A stretch of DNA of 64,000 bases. It comes from Szabonella sp046295215. GTDB taxonomy: Bacteria; Pseudomonadota; Alphaproteobacteria; Rhodobacterales; Rhodobacteraceae. The stretch covers positions 11,585 through 75,584 of the forward strand of contig JBKBNP010000019.1 in NCBI GenBank assembly GCA_046295215.1, read 5' to 3'. Of this stretch, positions 17,247 through 24,512 are shown piece after piece (positions within the stretch are counted from its first letter, which is position 1; the number at the start of each line of letters is the position of its first letter). The notes below the pieces were generated by a model, which saw only the letters and a program-made list of their open reading frames with translations, was not told the DNA's origin and searched no databases. The translations under genes and the position numbers were made by a program.

Positions 17247-18325
17247 GCGAGGAAGAGAACAGCAGCGAAAAGGAACACGAACCATCGCAAAAGCGGCTCG
17301 ATGATGCCCGCCTGAAAGGGGAAATTCCACGCTCGACGGATCTGACAACGGCGGCGAGCTATGCGGGCCTTCTGCTTGCCGGGCTGGCTTTCGGACCTGC
17401 CATTCTGATGGCAACCGGCAATGCCGCGATGATGTTCCTCGACCAGCCCGACCGGATGGCGGGCCGCTTTCTGGGGGGTGGCGGCGGATTGGCAGGCGGG
17501 ATTCTGGGCACCATCGGATTGGCCATCGCACCGCTGTTCCTGATGCCGGCCCTTGCAACCCTTCTGACGCTTCTTGCGCAGCGCGCCCTTGTGTTCGCGC
17601 CACAAAAGCTCGCGCCCAAGCTGAACAGAGTTTCGCCGATCGCAGGGGCGAAGAACAAGTTCGGCGCAAAGGGCCTGTTCGAATTTGCCAAGAGCCTGTG
17701 CAAGCTCCTCGTGACATCCGCCCTGCTGTGGCTTTTCCTGATGGGCCGCGCAGGCGAGATCCTCATGGCGCTGCATCTGTCGCCCGGCGGATCCACGGCA
17801 ATGATGATGCGGCTGATTCTCGATTTTCTGGTGCTGGTGCTTTGCCTGTCGCTGGTGATCGGCGCAATCGACCTTCTGTGGCAGCGCGCCGATCACCTGC
17901 GCCGTCACCGGATGTCGCGCAAGGAAGTGATGGATGAACAGAAATCCTCTGAAGGCGATCCGCATCTGAAGGCGCGGCGGCGGCAGAAGGGGCAGGATAT
18001 TGCGACGAACCGGATGCTGGTGGATGTGGCCGGGGCCGATGTGGTTATCGTCAACCCGACCCATTACGCTGTTGCCCTGAAATGGGATCGGACGAGCCGG
18101 AGGGCCCCGGTTTGCGTAGCCAAGGGCGTGAACGAAATCGCGGCCCGGATCCGGGAACGTGCCTCCCTTGCAGGGGTGCCCGTTCACAGCGATCCACCGA
18201 CAGCCCGTGCCTTGCATGCCACTCTTGAAATCGGCGCTGAAATCCATCCGGACCATTACCGCGCCGTGGCCGCAGCCATCCGCTTTGCGGAACGGATGCG
18301 CAAGCGCGCTGCGAGGATGACATGA
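17243..18325 (+). CDS. flhB: Flagellar export switch protein FlhB
   Basis: FlhB switches export from rod/hook to filament substrates by autocleavage. The protein has a basic N-terminus (SQKRLDDARLKGEIPRSTDL), four membrane helices between residues 36 and 213, and a cytoplasmic domain. The autocleavage motif NPTH is at residues 271-274 in VVIVNPTHYAVALKW, so the switch should be functional. Length 360 aa is normal. It overlaps fliR and the following small gene by four bases each. FliK, its partner in length control, is encoded at 48.4 kb. Confidence 0.97.
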   Translation: MSEEENSSEKEHEPSQKRLDDARLKGEIPRSTDLTTAASYAGLLLAGLAFGPAILMATGNAAMMFLDQPDRMAGRFLGGGGGLAGGILGTIGLAIAPLFLMPALATLLTLLAQRALVFAPQKLAPKLNRVSPIAGAKNKFGAKGLFEFAKSLCKLLVTSALLWLFLMGRAGEILMALHLSPGGSTAMMMRLILDFLVLVLCLSLVIGAIDLLWQRADHLRRHRMSRKEVMDEQKSSEGDPHLKARRRQKGQDIATNRMLVDVAGADVVIVNPTHYAVALKWDRTSRRAPVCVAKGVNEIAARIRERASLAGVPVHSDPPTARALHATLEIGAEIHPDHYRAVAAAIRFAERMRKRAARMT

Positions 18326-18654
18326 AGCGCCAGAACGACCATGCCCGGCTGCGGCGCCTCGCCCGGATGTGCCTCGACCGTGATCTGGCCAATCTGCGGA
18401 AAGCGGCCGATGCGAAAGAGGCGCTATACGACCGACTGACCGATCTCGAACCCGGGCCAACCACGGGATTTGACCCGGTAACGGCGGCGCGGATCGCGAC
18501 CATGCACCAGATCTGGGCGGACGCGCGCCGGGCCGAGATCAATGTCTCGCTGGCCGGATCCATTGCCCTGTGGCTTGAGGCACGAAGCGTCGCCAGCAAG
18601 AGCTTTGGCCGCTGGCAAGTCCTGTCTAAGCTGGTGCCAACCCGGGTGAAATGA
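18322..18654 (+). CDS. Small helical protein after flhB, possible FliJ analogue
   Basis: The 110-aa product is basic and helical with no membrane segment. An N-terminal helix (RLRRLARMCLDRDLANLRKAA) and a C-terminal helix ending ASKSFGRWQVLSKL have the charge pattern and the FGR motif found in FliJ-type coiled-coil export proteins. It is shorter than FliJ (about 147 aa), and no other FliJ candidate is seen near fliI. ATGA overlap with flhB shows it belongs to the export-gate operon. Identification as FliJ is a guess from size, charge and place. Confidence 0.55.
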   Translation: MKRQNDHARLRRLARMCLDRDLANLRKAADAKEALYDRLTDLEPGPTTGFDPVTAARIATMHQIWADARRAEINVSLAGSIALWLEARSVASKSFGRWQVLSKLVPTRVK

Positions 18655-18659
18655 ACGGC

Positions 18660-19109
18660 TCAGGCGTCCTGCCGGACAATATCGGAAATCAGGACATCGA
18701 GAACCGTGGGGCCCATGACCCGCTGTGCCGCTTCCTGCATCGCCCTGCGAAGCAGGACGAGATTTGACCCGTCGGTGAATATGCCGCGGAACCCTCCTGC
18801 ATTGGCGTGATCGAACAGAACCTGAAGCAGGGCATCCCGGATCTTGGGTTCGCGGGCAAAGACGGCTTCGGTGCCACCCGGCATCACCTCGAGGCTCAGG
18901 GACAGGATCACCAAAGCGGCGACCCGCCCGTTCTCCAGGACCGGCACGACGAACTGATTGTTGAGCTTGACGAAATCGGTGATGGCCGGTGTCGGGGCCA
19001 CGGTCTCCCGGGGCGTGTCCCGATCGGGTGCGGGACGCAGGAGGATCCCTGCCGCCGCCCCCGCACCGAGTCCAACGAAAGCCAGGATGACCGGAAGGAT
19101 CTTGCCCAT
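18660..19109 (-). CDS. FliL-like flagellar basal body protein (copy 2)
   Basis: The 149-aa protein has one N-terminal membrane helix (about residues 4-24, ILPVILAFVGLGAGAAAGIL) and a periplasmic domain with KLNNQFVVPVLENGRVAALVILSLSLEV and the final PTVLDVLISDIVRQDA, which is a FliL-type fold. It differs clearly from the copy at 8.8 kb. It lies at the end of the flgBC-fliEQ-flgFGAH operon, nine bases after flgH, and converges with the flhB-linked gene with only five bases between stops. Its exact role relative to the first FliL is unknown. Confidence 0.75.
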   Translation of the reverse strand: MGKILPVILAFVGLGAGAAAGILLRPAPDRDTPRETVAPTPAITDFVKLNNQFVVPVLENGRVAALVILSLSLEVMPGGTEAVFAREPKIRDALLQVLFDHANAGGFRGIFTDGSNLVLLRRAMQEAAQRVMGPTVLDVLISDIVRQDA

Positions 19110-19118
19110 CTCCCCGCC

Positions 19119-19841
19119 TCAGAACGGCAGGACGATGTCGGCAACCTGTTCGCCGTAGCGCGGTTGCTGAACGGTGCTGATCTGGCCGCGCCCCCCATAG
19201 GCGATACGCGCACCGGCAATGCGGTCATAGACGATCTCGTTCTGCCGGCTGATGTCGGCGGGGCGCACATAACCCGTGACAATCAGTTCGCGCAGTTCGA
19301 AATTGACGCGGACCTCCTGCTGGCCTTCGATGCGCAGCACGCCATTGGGCAGTTCTTCGACCACCGTTGCAGCGACCCTGAGCGTGAGCTTCTCGTTGCG
19401 CCGCACGGTGCCCTCGCCCGAGAAGGTGGAGGCGGAATTCGTCTCGACCGCCTTCGCCATGCTGGCCCCGTCGGGCAGGCTTTCGTTGAGGCGCTGCGGC
19501 AGACCCATGAGTTGCGGGATGCCCATGCTTTGCGACCCGCTGCGGCTGCGCCCCGATGAGTTCGAGATCTCCGCCTTGTCGTCGATTTCGATCACCACCG
19601 TCAGAATATCGCCCCTGCGCCCCGCCCGCCGGTCGCCGAAAAGCGACTCCGTCCCCGCCGACCAGAGCGAGGATGCCACCGTCTCCCCCTTGGGTGGCGC
19701 ATCCTCGGGCATGGGATTGGAATACATCGCATGATGTTGATAGCTGCCCTCGAGCGGCGAAAAGGCAGGGGCCTTGCCGACCTCCCCCAGGGCGGAACAG
19801 CCGGCAAGAAGCCACAGGACGGGCAGGAGAGGGAAGCGCAT
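19119..19841 (-). CDS. flgH: Flagellar L-ring lipoprotein FlgH
   Basis: FlgH forms the L-ring in the outer membrane. It has a lipoprotein signal with a lipobox LLAGC at about residues 11-15. Typical FlgH blocks follow: SLWSAGTESLFGDRRAGRRGDILTV-like sequence, IEIDDKAEISNSS, and at the C-terminus LIVTGYVRPADISRQNEIVYDRIAGARIAYGGRG. Length 240 aa is usual. It follows flgA after one base. Confidence 0.97.
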   Translation of the reverse strand: MRFPLLPVLWLLAGCSALGEVGKAPAFSPLEGSYQHHAMYSNPMPEDAPPKGETVASSLWSAGTESLFGDRRAGRRGDILTVVIEIDDKAEISNSSGRSRSGSQSMGIPQLMGLPQRLNESLPDGASMAKAVETNSASTFSGEGTVRRNEKLTLRVAATVVEELPNGVLRIEGQQEVRVNFELRELIVTGYVRPADISRQNEIVYDRIAGARIAYGGRGQISTVQQPRYGEQVADIVLPF

Positions 19842-19842
19842 C

Positions 19843-20274
19843 TCAGGGGGCTTTCATTTGGGGGCCGACATGGACGCTGCCATCCGCAGCGACCCGGCCG
19901 ATGATCGTTGCACGCGACCCGAGGTTCATCACCCGGATCCGGTCGTCCCGACCGCCGCGTTCCAATGCGCGCCCGTCGGTGGTGATGTCGAGCGCGCCAA
20001 GCCGAAAGACCAGCGTGACGATCTGGTTGCGCTGGACCAGTGTCGGCGGGCCGAGATCATCGCGCCGGATCGCACGCCCGGCATAGAGCGTGACGCGCGC
20101 CTCCAGCCCCACCGCCTCCTCTGTCCGCGTGATGGCGCCGGGGATGACCGCCGCGACCAGCGCCATGTCCTGCACCTCCAGCACCGATTGCGCGCGAATG
20201 GTTCGCGTGGCGACGAGACTTTCGGCCAGAGCGGGCAGGGGCATCAGGGCCAGAAGGAGAACGAGCGCGATCAT
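19843..20274 (-). CDS. flgA: P-ring assembly chaperone FlgA (short form)
   Basis: FlgA is a periplasmic chaperone for FlgI. The 143-aa product starts with a signal peptide (about residues 1-17, ending ALAES) and has the SAF-like domain with LYAGRAIRRDDLGPPTLVQRNQIVTLVF, the FlgA C-terminal pattern. It lacks the N-terminal domain of the 219-aa enterobacterial form, which is common in Alphaproteobacteria. It overlaps flgG by four bases and precedes flgH by one base. Confidence 0.9.
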   Translation of the reverse strand: MIALVLLLALMPLPALAESLVATRTIRAQSVLEVQDMALVAAVIPGAITRTEEAVGLEARVTLYAGRAIRRDDLGPPTLVQRNQIVTLVFRLGALDITTDGRALERGGRDDRIRVMNLGSRATIIGRVAADGSVHVGPQMKAP

Positions 20275-21056
20275 CTGAGTTGTGTCGTGGCCGAAAGCAT
20301 CTGGTCGGCGGCGGTGATGACCTTGGCGTTCAACTCGTAGCCGCGCTGCGCCTTGATGAGTTCGGTGACCTCGCGCACGGCATCGACGGAGCTTTCCTCC
20401 AGATAGCCCTGCCGCAGGGTGCCGAGCCCGTCCTGCCCCGGCGAACCACCGGTCGCGGGGCCGGAGGCCTCGGTTTCCAGAAAGAGGTTGGAGCCGATCG
20501 CCTCCAGCCCCTTTTCATTGGTGAAGCTGACCAGTGTGAACTGCCCCAGCAGTTCGGGCTGAACGCGATCGTTGAAATAGGCATAGACCTCACCCGCCGC
20601 GTTGATGGAAAGGCTGCGGGCATCGGCGGGAATGGTCAGCCCGGGGGCGACCTCATGGCCTTCGGAAGTGACGATCAGCCCCTCGCCCGTACGTTTCAGA
20701 CCGCCATCGCGGGTATAAGCGGGGGCGCCCGAGGGCAGCGTCACCTCCAGATAGCCGCGCCCTTCGATGGCGACGTCGAGATCCCCGCCCGTCGCTGTCA
20801 GCGACCCCTGCGCCAGCACGACCGACACGGCTGCCGGGCGCACGCCGAGGCCAAGCTGGACGCCTGTCGGAAGCTGCGTGCCATCCGCCGCCGTGACAGT
20901 TCCCGGCCGGGCAAGCTGTTGATAATGCAGATCCGCAAATTCCGCACGCCGGGCATTGTAGCCGGTGGTGGACATGTTCGCGAGGTTGTTCGATACGACA
21001 TCGACCCGCAACTGCTGGGCCGCCATCCCGCTTGCCGCTATCTGGAGCGCCTTCAT
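20271..21056 (-). CDS. flgG: Distal rod protein FlgG
   Basis: FlgG builds the distal rod. The N-terminus MKALQIAASGMAAQQLRVDV continues with SNNLANMSTTGYNARRAEF, the FlgG signature. The C-terminus has GYLEESSVDAVREVTELIKAQ and RGYELNAKVITAADQML. Length 261 aa equals the family norm. Lies nine bases after flgF and overlaps flgA by four bases. Confidence 0.97.
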   Translation of the reverse strand: MKALQIAASGMAAQQLRVDVVSNNLANMSTTGYNARRAEFADLHYQQLARPGTVTAADGTQLPTGVQLGLGVRPAAVSVVLAQGSLTATGGDLDVAIEGRGYLEVTLPSGAPAYTRDGGLKRTGEGLIVTSEGHEVAPGLTIPADARSLSINAAGEVYAYFNDRVQPELLGQFTLVSFTNEKGLEAIGSNLFLETEASGPATGGSPGQDGLGTLRQGYLEESSVDAVREVTELIKAQRGYELNAKVITAADQMLSATTQLR

Positions 21057-21065
21057 TCCATCCTC

Positions 21066-21776
21066 CTATCGGCCAAGGGTCTGGATGACGCCGCGCACAC
21101 GTTCATCCTCCTTGTCGAGAAATCCCTGCCCGGTTTCATAGGCGCGCTGCACCGCGATCATCCGCGCGATTTCCGAGATCGGATTGACATTGCTGTCCTC
21201 CAGGAATCCCTGAAGCAGGACGGCGGTTTCAACGGGTTCAAGATCCGTTGCCTGAAACAGCGTGCCGTCCTGATGGCGCAGGCTCAGCGGGTCGGCGGGG
21301 ATCCACAGACCAACCTGAGCGATCGGCTGGCCCTGCGCCGAAAGCGTGCCATCCGGGGCGAGGGCGAAATCCCCTGCCTCGGGCGGCACGAAAATCGGTG
21401 TCTCGCCGAGATCCAGCAGCCGGAACCCGTCGGGCGTGACCAGTTCGCCGTCGCCATTCGGGGTGAAGCTGCCCGCGCGGGTGAGGCGCGGCCCCTCGGG
21501 CGTTTCGACCTGAAAGAAGCCTTCGCCCTGGATCGCGAAGTCGAATGTGCCGCCCGTCTGCGTGAGGCCCGCCTGCCGCAGATCGACATGGCGGGCGGAG
21601 GCATGGCCCATCGACAGCGACGGACCGTCATCGGTGCGGCGCACATGTTCGGCAAAGATCACGCCTTCGCGGCGGAACCCGGTGGTCGAGATATTGGCGA
21701 TGTTATGCGCCACCACCTGCATTTCGCGCATCAGCCCCGACTGGCGGGTGAGCGTGACATATCCTGCCGCATCCAT
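21066..21776 (-). CDS. flgF: Proximal rod protein FlgF
   Basis: FlgF is a rod subunit. The N-terminal rod domain contains LMREMQVVAHNIANISTTGF and the C-terminus SNVNPISEIARMIAVQRAYE, both typical. Length 236 aa is close to enterobacterial FlgF (251). Two bases separate it from the fliQ stop upstream. Paralogy with flgG is clear, but the N-terminus MDAAGYVTLTRQSGL is FlgF-like. Confidence 0.93.
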   Translation of the reverse strand: MDAAGYVTLTRQSGLMREMQVVAHNIANISTTGFRREGVIFAEHVRRTDDGPSLSMGHASARHVDLRQAGLTQTGGTFDFAIQGEGFFQVETPEGPRLTRAGSFTPNGDGELVTPDGFRLLDLGETPIFVPPEAGDFALAPDGTLSAQGQPIAQVGLWIPADPLSLRHQDGTLFQATDLEPVETAVLLQGFLEDSNVNPISEIARMIAVQRAYETGQGFLDKEDERVRGVIQTLGR

Positions 21777-21778
21777 GG

Positions 21779-22045
21779 CTAGCCCCCTGCGATCATCGGA
21801 ATGATCCGGTCGGTAAAGAAGCTGACGAGCGTGGAGGTCATGAAAGACATCGACACCCAGAACACCGCGAGCATTGCGCCGACCTTTGGCACGAAGGTCA
21901 GCGTCATTTCCTGCACCGAGGTCAGCGCCTGGAACAGCCCGACCGCAACACCCGCCACCAGCGCCACGATCAGAAGCGGCGCGGAGATGATGACCGCAAT
22001 CCAGAGCCCCTGACGCAACACGTCGAAGATCAGCCCTTCGGTCAT
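21779..22045 (-). CDS. fliQ: Flagellar export gate protein FliQ
   Basis: FliQ is a small gate subunit with two membrane helices. The 88-aa product has VLRQGLWIAVIISAPLLIVALVAGVAVGLFQALTSVQEMTL-type sequence, with the FQALTSVQEMTLTF turn highly characteristic of FliQ, then a second helix (AMLAVFWVSMSFMTSTLVSFF). It overlaps fliE by four bases and lies two bases before flgF. Confidence 0.96.
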   Translation of the reverse strand: MTEGLIFDVLRQGLWIAVIISAPLLIVALVAGVAVGLFQALTSVQEMTLTFVPKVGAMLAVFWVSMSFMTSTLVSFFTDRIIPMIAGG

Positions 22046-22326
22046 ACCGGCATCCTCAGGATTTCCTGATAGGCCTCGACGACCTTGTCGCGCACCGTCA
22101 CCACGGTTTCGACGGCGGTTTGCGTGGAGGCCAGCGCCTGCACCAATGCGTGCGGGTCGGCTCCGCCCGTCATGGCCGATTTTGCCGTCGCCTCCCCTTC
22201 GACGAGGGTCTGCGCGAAGGAGGTTGCGAGCCCCGCGAAACCCGCAGCGGCAGCCTCCGGCTTCGGGGCGGCCGCCTGACGGGCCTGAAGGTAGGATTGT
22301 GCGGCAAAGGATGGTCTGATGTCCAT
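22042..22326 (-). CDS. fliE: Hook-basal body adaptor FliE
   Basis: FliE links the MS-ring to the rod. The 94-aa protein has the expected C-terminal pattern: DPHALVQALASTQTAVETVVTV followed by RDKVVEAYQEILRMPV, where the YQEILRM end is diagnostic. It follows flgC after 12 bases and overlaps fliQ by four. Confidence 0.95.
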   Translation of the reverse strand: MDIRPSFAAQSYLQARQAAAPKPEAAAAGFAGLATSFAQTLVEGEATAKSAMTGGADPHALVQALASTQTAVETVVTVRDKVVEAYQEILRMPV

Positions 22327-22338
22327 GTCGCTGGCCCC

Positions 22339-22719
22339 TTACCTGCGCAGAAGCTCGAACAGGCCCTGCGTCATCTGACGCGCCTGATCGAAGAGTTTGA
22401 GATTGGCCTCATAGCTGCGCTGCGCCTCGCGGGCGTCGGCGATCTCGATGACCAGATCGACGTTGGAGCCGTCGTAATGGCCAGAGGGATCCGCCAGCGG
22501 GTGACCGGGATCATGGATGCGGGACAACTCCGCACGGTCGAGCCGCACAGGACCGGTGCGCACTGTTCCCGCCTCCGCAACTTCCCGGAAACTGAGCGTC
22601 TTGCGTCGGTATCCGGGCGTGTCGGCATTGGCGATGTTTTCGGACAGATGCCGCAGGCGCTGGCCCTGCGCCTCCATTCCGGATGCCGAGATCGCGAGCG
22701 AGCGGATCAGGTCGGACAT
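22339..22719 (-). CDS. flgC: Proximal rod protein FlgC
   Basis: FlgC is a rod subunit. Residues include SDLIRSLAISASGMEAQGQRL, then LSENIANADTPGYRRKTLSF, and the central PSGHYDGSNVDLVIEIADAREA, with the C-terminal YEANLKLFDQARQM helix. All are FlgC features. Length 126 aa is slightly short of the usual 134. It lies three bases after flgB. Confidence 0.96.
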   Translation of the reverse strand: MSDLIRSLAISASGMEAQGQRLRHLSENIANADTPGYRRKTLSFREVAEAGTVRTGPVRLDRAELSRIHDPGHPLADPSGHYDGSNVDLVIEIADAREAQRSYEANLKLFDQARQMTQGLFELLRR

Positions 22720-22722
22720 GAT

Positions 22723-23106
22723 CTACCTCCCCCGGCCAAGGGCGGTTTTCAGGATGTCGGAGGTCTTGGTGTAGATCGACAGGGCCATGTCATGCTGTTG
22801 CCGGGTTTCGGCCGCGCGCATCATCTCCCCCTCAATGGAAACCGAATTGCCGTTGGGTGCAGCGGGCAGGGCCAGCCGCTCCGGCAACGCGGCGCGGCCA
22901 TCGCCGCCGCCCAGAAGATGCCCGGCCCGGGTGGCCCGGATCGCGCCCGGCCCGTCATAATAGGTTTTCGCGAAATCCGGCAGATCCTGCGCCTTGAACC
23001 CCGGTGTGTCGGCATTGGCCACGTTGCGGGCAATCACCCCCATCCGCGCCCCGGCATGGGCGGCCATGGCATGGGCCATCTTCGTCAGTTCAAGTTTTGG
23101 CAACAT
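22723..23106 (-). CDS. flgB: Proximal rod protein FlgB
   Basis: FlgB is a rod subunit and heads the flgBC-fliEQ-flgFGAH-fliL operon. It contains VIARNVANADTPGFKAQDLPDF at the N-terminus and the C-terminal helix MALSIYTKTSDILKTALGRGR. The ATG at 23106 is chosen because GGGAG precedes it; an in-frame start at 23136 would add ten residues that do not look like FlgB. Length 127 aa. Confidence 0.94.
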   Translation of the reverse strand: MLPKLELTKMAHAMAAHAGARMGVIARNVANADTPGFKAQDLPDFAKTYYDGPGAIRATRAGHLLGGGDGRAALPERLALPAAPNGNSVSIEGEMMRAAETRQQHDMALSIYTKTSDILKTALGRGR

Positions 23107-23128
23107 CGGGGCTTCTCCCTCGACCGGT

Positions 23129-23143
23129 TTCACCAAGGCTTAA
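23129..23143 (-). promoter_or_regulatory. CtrA-like box between flgB and fliI
   Basis: Read on the minus strand the site is TTAA-N7-TGAA, one mismatch from the CtrA pattern. It lies 22 bases before the flgB start and 47 bases before fliI on the other strand. It could serve one or both promoters. Confidence 0.4.
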
Positions 23144-23190
23144 GGGTGATTCCTTTAGAAAGGGTAATCGGCGAACAAAGGGAGAATCCC

Positions 23191-24498
23191 GTGACCGACA
23201 TCTTTGAGGGTTTGCGCAGCCGCCTGACGGGGATCTCCCCGGTTCGCCACTTCGGCCGGATCGCCGGGATCGGCGGGGGAATGCTGAGGATCACAGGCCT
23301 TGGCGCACAGGCCGGTCTGGGGGACCGCGTGCGCATCGCCGGCACCGTGACAGGCGAAATCCTGTGCCTGGACCCCGAGGGCGCGACCGTGCTGGCGGAG
23401 GAGCCCGTCGAAGGGCTGAAGATCGGCATGCCTGCAGAATGTCTGGGAAAATCGGAAATCGCCCCGCATGACGGCTGGATCGGGCGGATCGTTGACCCCT
23501 TCGGCTCTCCGCTCGACGGACGGCCATTGTTTCCGGGCGCGCGGCCTCGCAACCTGTGTCCGGCCCCGCCACCGCCTGCACAGCGTCGCCGCCTGGGACA
23601 ACGGCTCGAAACCGGGCTGGCGGTTTTCGACACAATGCTGCCGATCGTCCGGGGGCAGCGGGTGGGGCTTTTCGCTGGGTCGGGCGTGGGAAAATCCTCC
23701 TTGCTGGCGCAACTGGCCCGCGGGATGGAGGCGGATGTGATCGTGATCGCGCTGGCGGGTGAACGCGGCCGCGAGGTGCGGGAGTTCACCGATCAGGTGC
23801 TGGGGCCGCAAGGCATGGCGCGCTCTGTGGTCGTCGCCGCAACCTCGGACCAGTCGCCCTTGCTGCGGCGGCGCTGTCTGTGGTCGGCCATGGCGGTGGC
23901 AGAGCATTTCCGGGATGCGGGGCTTCAGGTTCTGCTATTGGCCGACAGTGTCACCCGCTTTGCCGAGGCCCATCGGGAGGTGGCGCTGGCCGCAGGCGAA
24001 TCCGCGCAGATGCGGGGGTATCCGCCCTCCATGGCGCAAACCATCATGGCGCTTGCCGAGCGGGCCGGGCCGGGCCGGGCCACGCCCGATTGTGGCGACA
24101 TCACCGCGATCTTCACCGTTCTGGTCGCGGGGTCGGACATGGAGGAACCGGTTGCCGATGTGCTGCGGGGGGTTCTGGACGGACATGTGATCCTTGACCG
24201 AACCATTGCCGAACGTGGCCGCTTTCCTGCCATCGACCTCTTGCGGTCGGTATCGCGCAGCCTGCCACAGGCGGCGTCAGAGCCGGAAAACCATCTTATC
24301 GCCGAGGCGCGTCGCATCTTTGGCGCTTGGGACCGGGCCGAGATGATGGTGCAGGCGGGGCTTTACAGCAAAGGCTCCGATCCGGGGATCGACCGCGCGA
24401 TCCGGGTCTGGCCTGATCTGGATGATTTCCTGGCGCAAGCCGCGCCGGGAGGGGCGGAAGGCAGTTTCCGCCGGTTGGCCGAAATTCTGGCGCGGTAG
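23191..24498 (+). CDS. fliI: Flagellum-specific ATP synthase FliI
   Basis: FliI is the hexameric ATPase that feeds substrates to the export gate. The Walker A motif GSGVGKSS is at residues 163-170; Walker B follows in LQVLLLADSVTRFAEAHREV, and the GYPPSMAQTIMALAERAG stretch matches F1-beta-like ATPases. The GTG at 23191 gives a 435-aa protein that begins TDIFEGLRSRL, and AAAGGGAG lies upstream; longer upstream reading has no FliI character. It runs divergently from flgB. A tandem (CGGGC)4 repeat is inside the gene at 24061-24080. Confidence 0.95.
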   Translation: MTDIFEGLRSRLTGISPVRHFGRIAGIGGGMLRITGLGAQAGLGDRVRIAGTVTGEILCLDPEGATVLAEEPVEGLKIGMPAECLGKSEIAPHDGWIGRIVDPFGSPLDGRPLFPGARPRNLCPAPPPPAQRRRLGQRLETGLAVFDTMLPIVRGQRVGLFAGSGVGKSSLLAQLARGMEADVIVIALAGERGREVREFTDQVLGPQGMARSVVVAATSDQSPLLRRRCLWSAMAVAEHFRDAGLQVLLLADSVTRFAEAHREVALAAGESAQMRGYPPSMAQTIMALAERAGPGRATPDCGDITAIFTVLVAGSDMEEPVADVLRGVLDGHVILDRTIAERGRFPAIDLLRSVSRSLPQAASEPENHLIAEARRIFGAWDRAEMMVQAGLYSKGSDPGIDRAIRVWPDLDDFLAQAAPGGAEGSFRRLAEILAR

Positions 24499-24512
24499 AC
24501 CGCCCGGCCTTG

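Noticed and set aside
22120..23190. Extension of the fliI frame upstream of 23191
   Set aside because: It runs antisense to flgB, flgC and fliE, and has no FliI character; the GTG at 23191 has a ribosome site.
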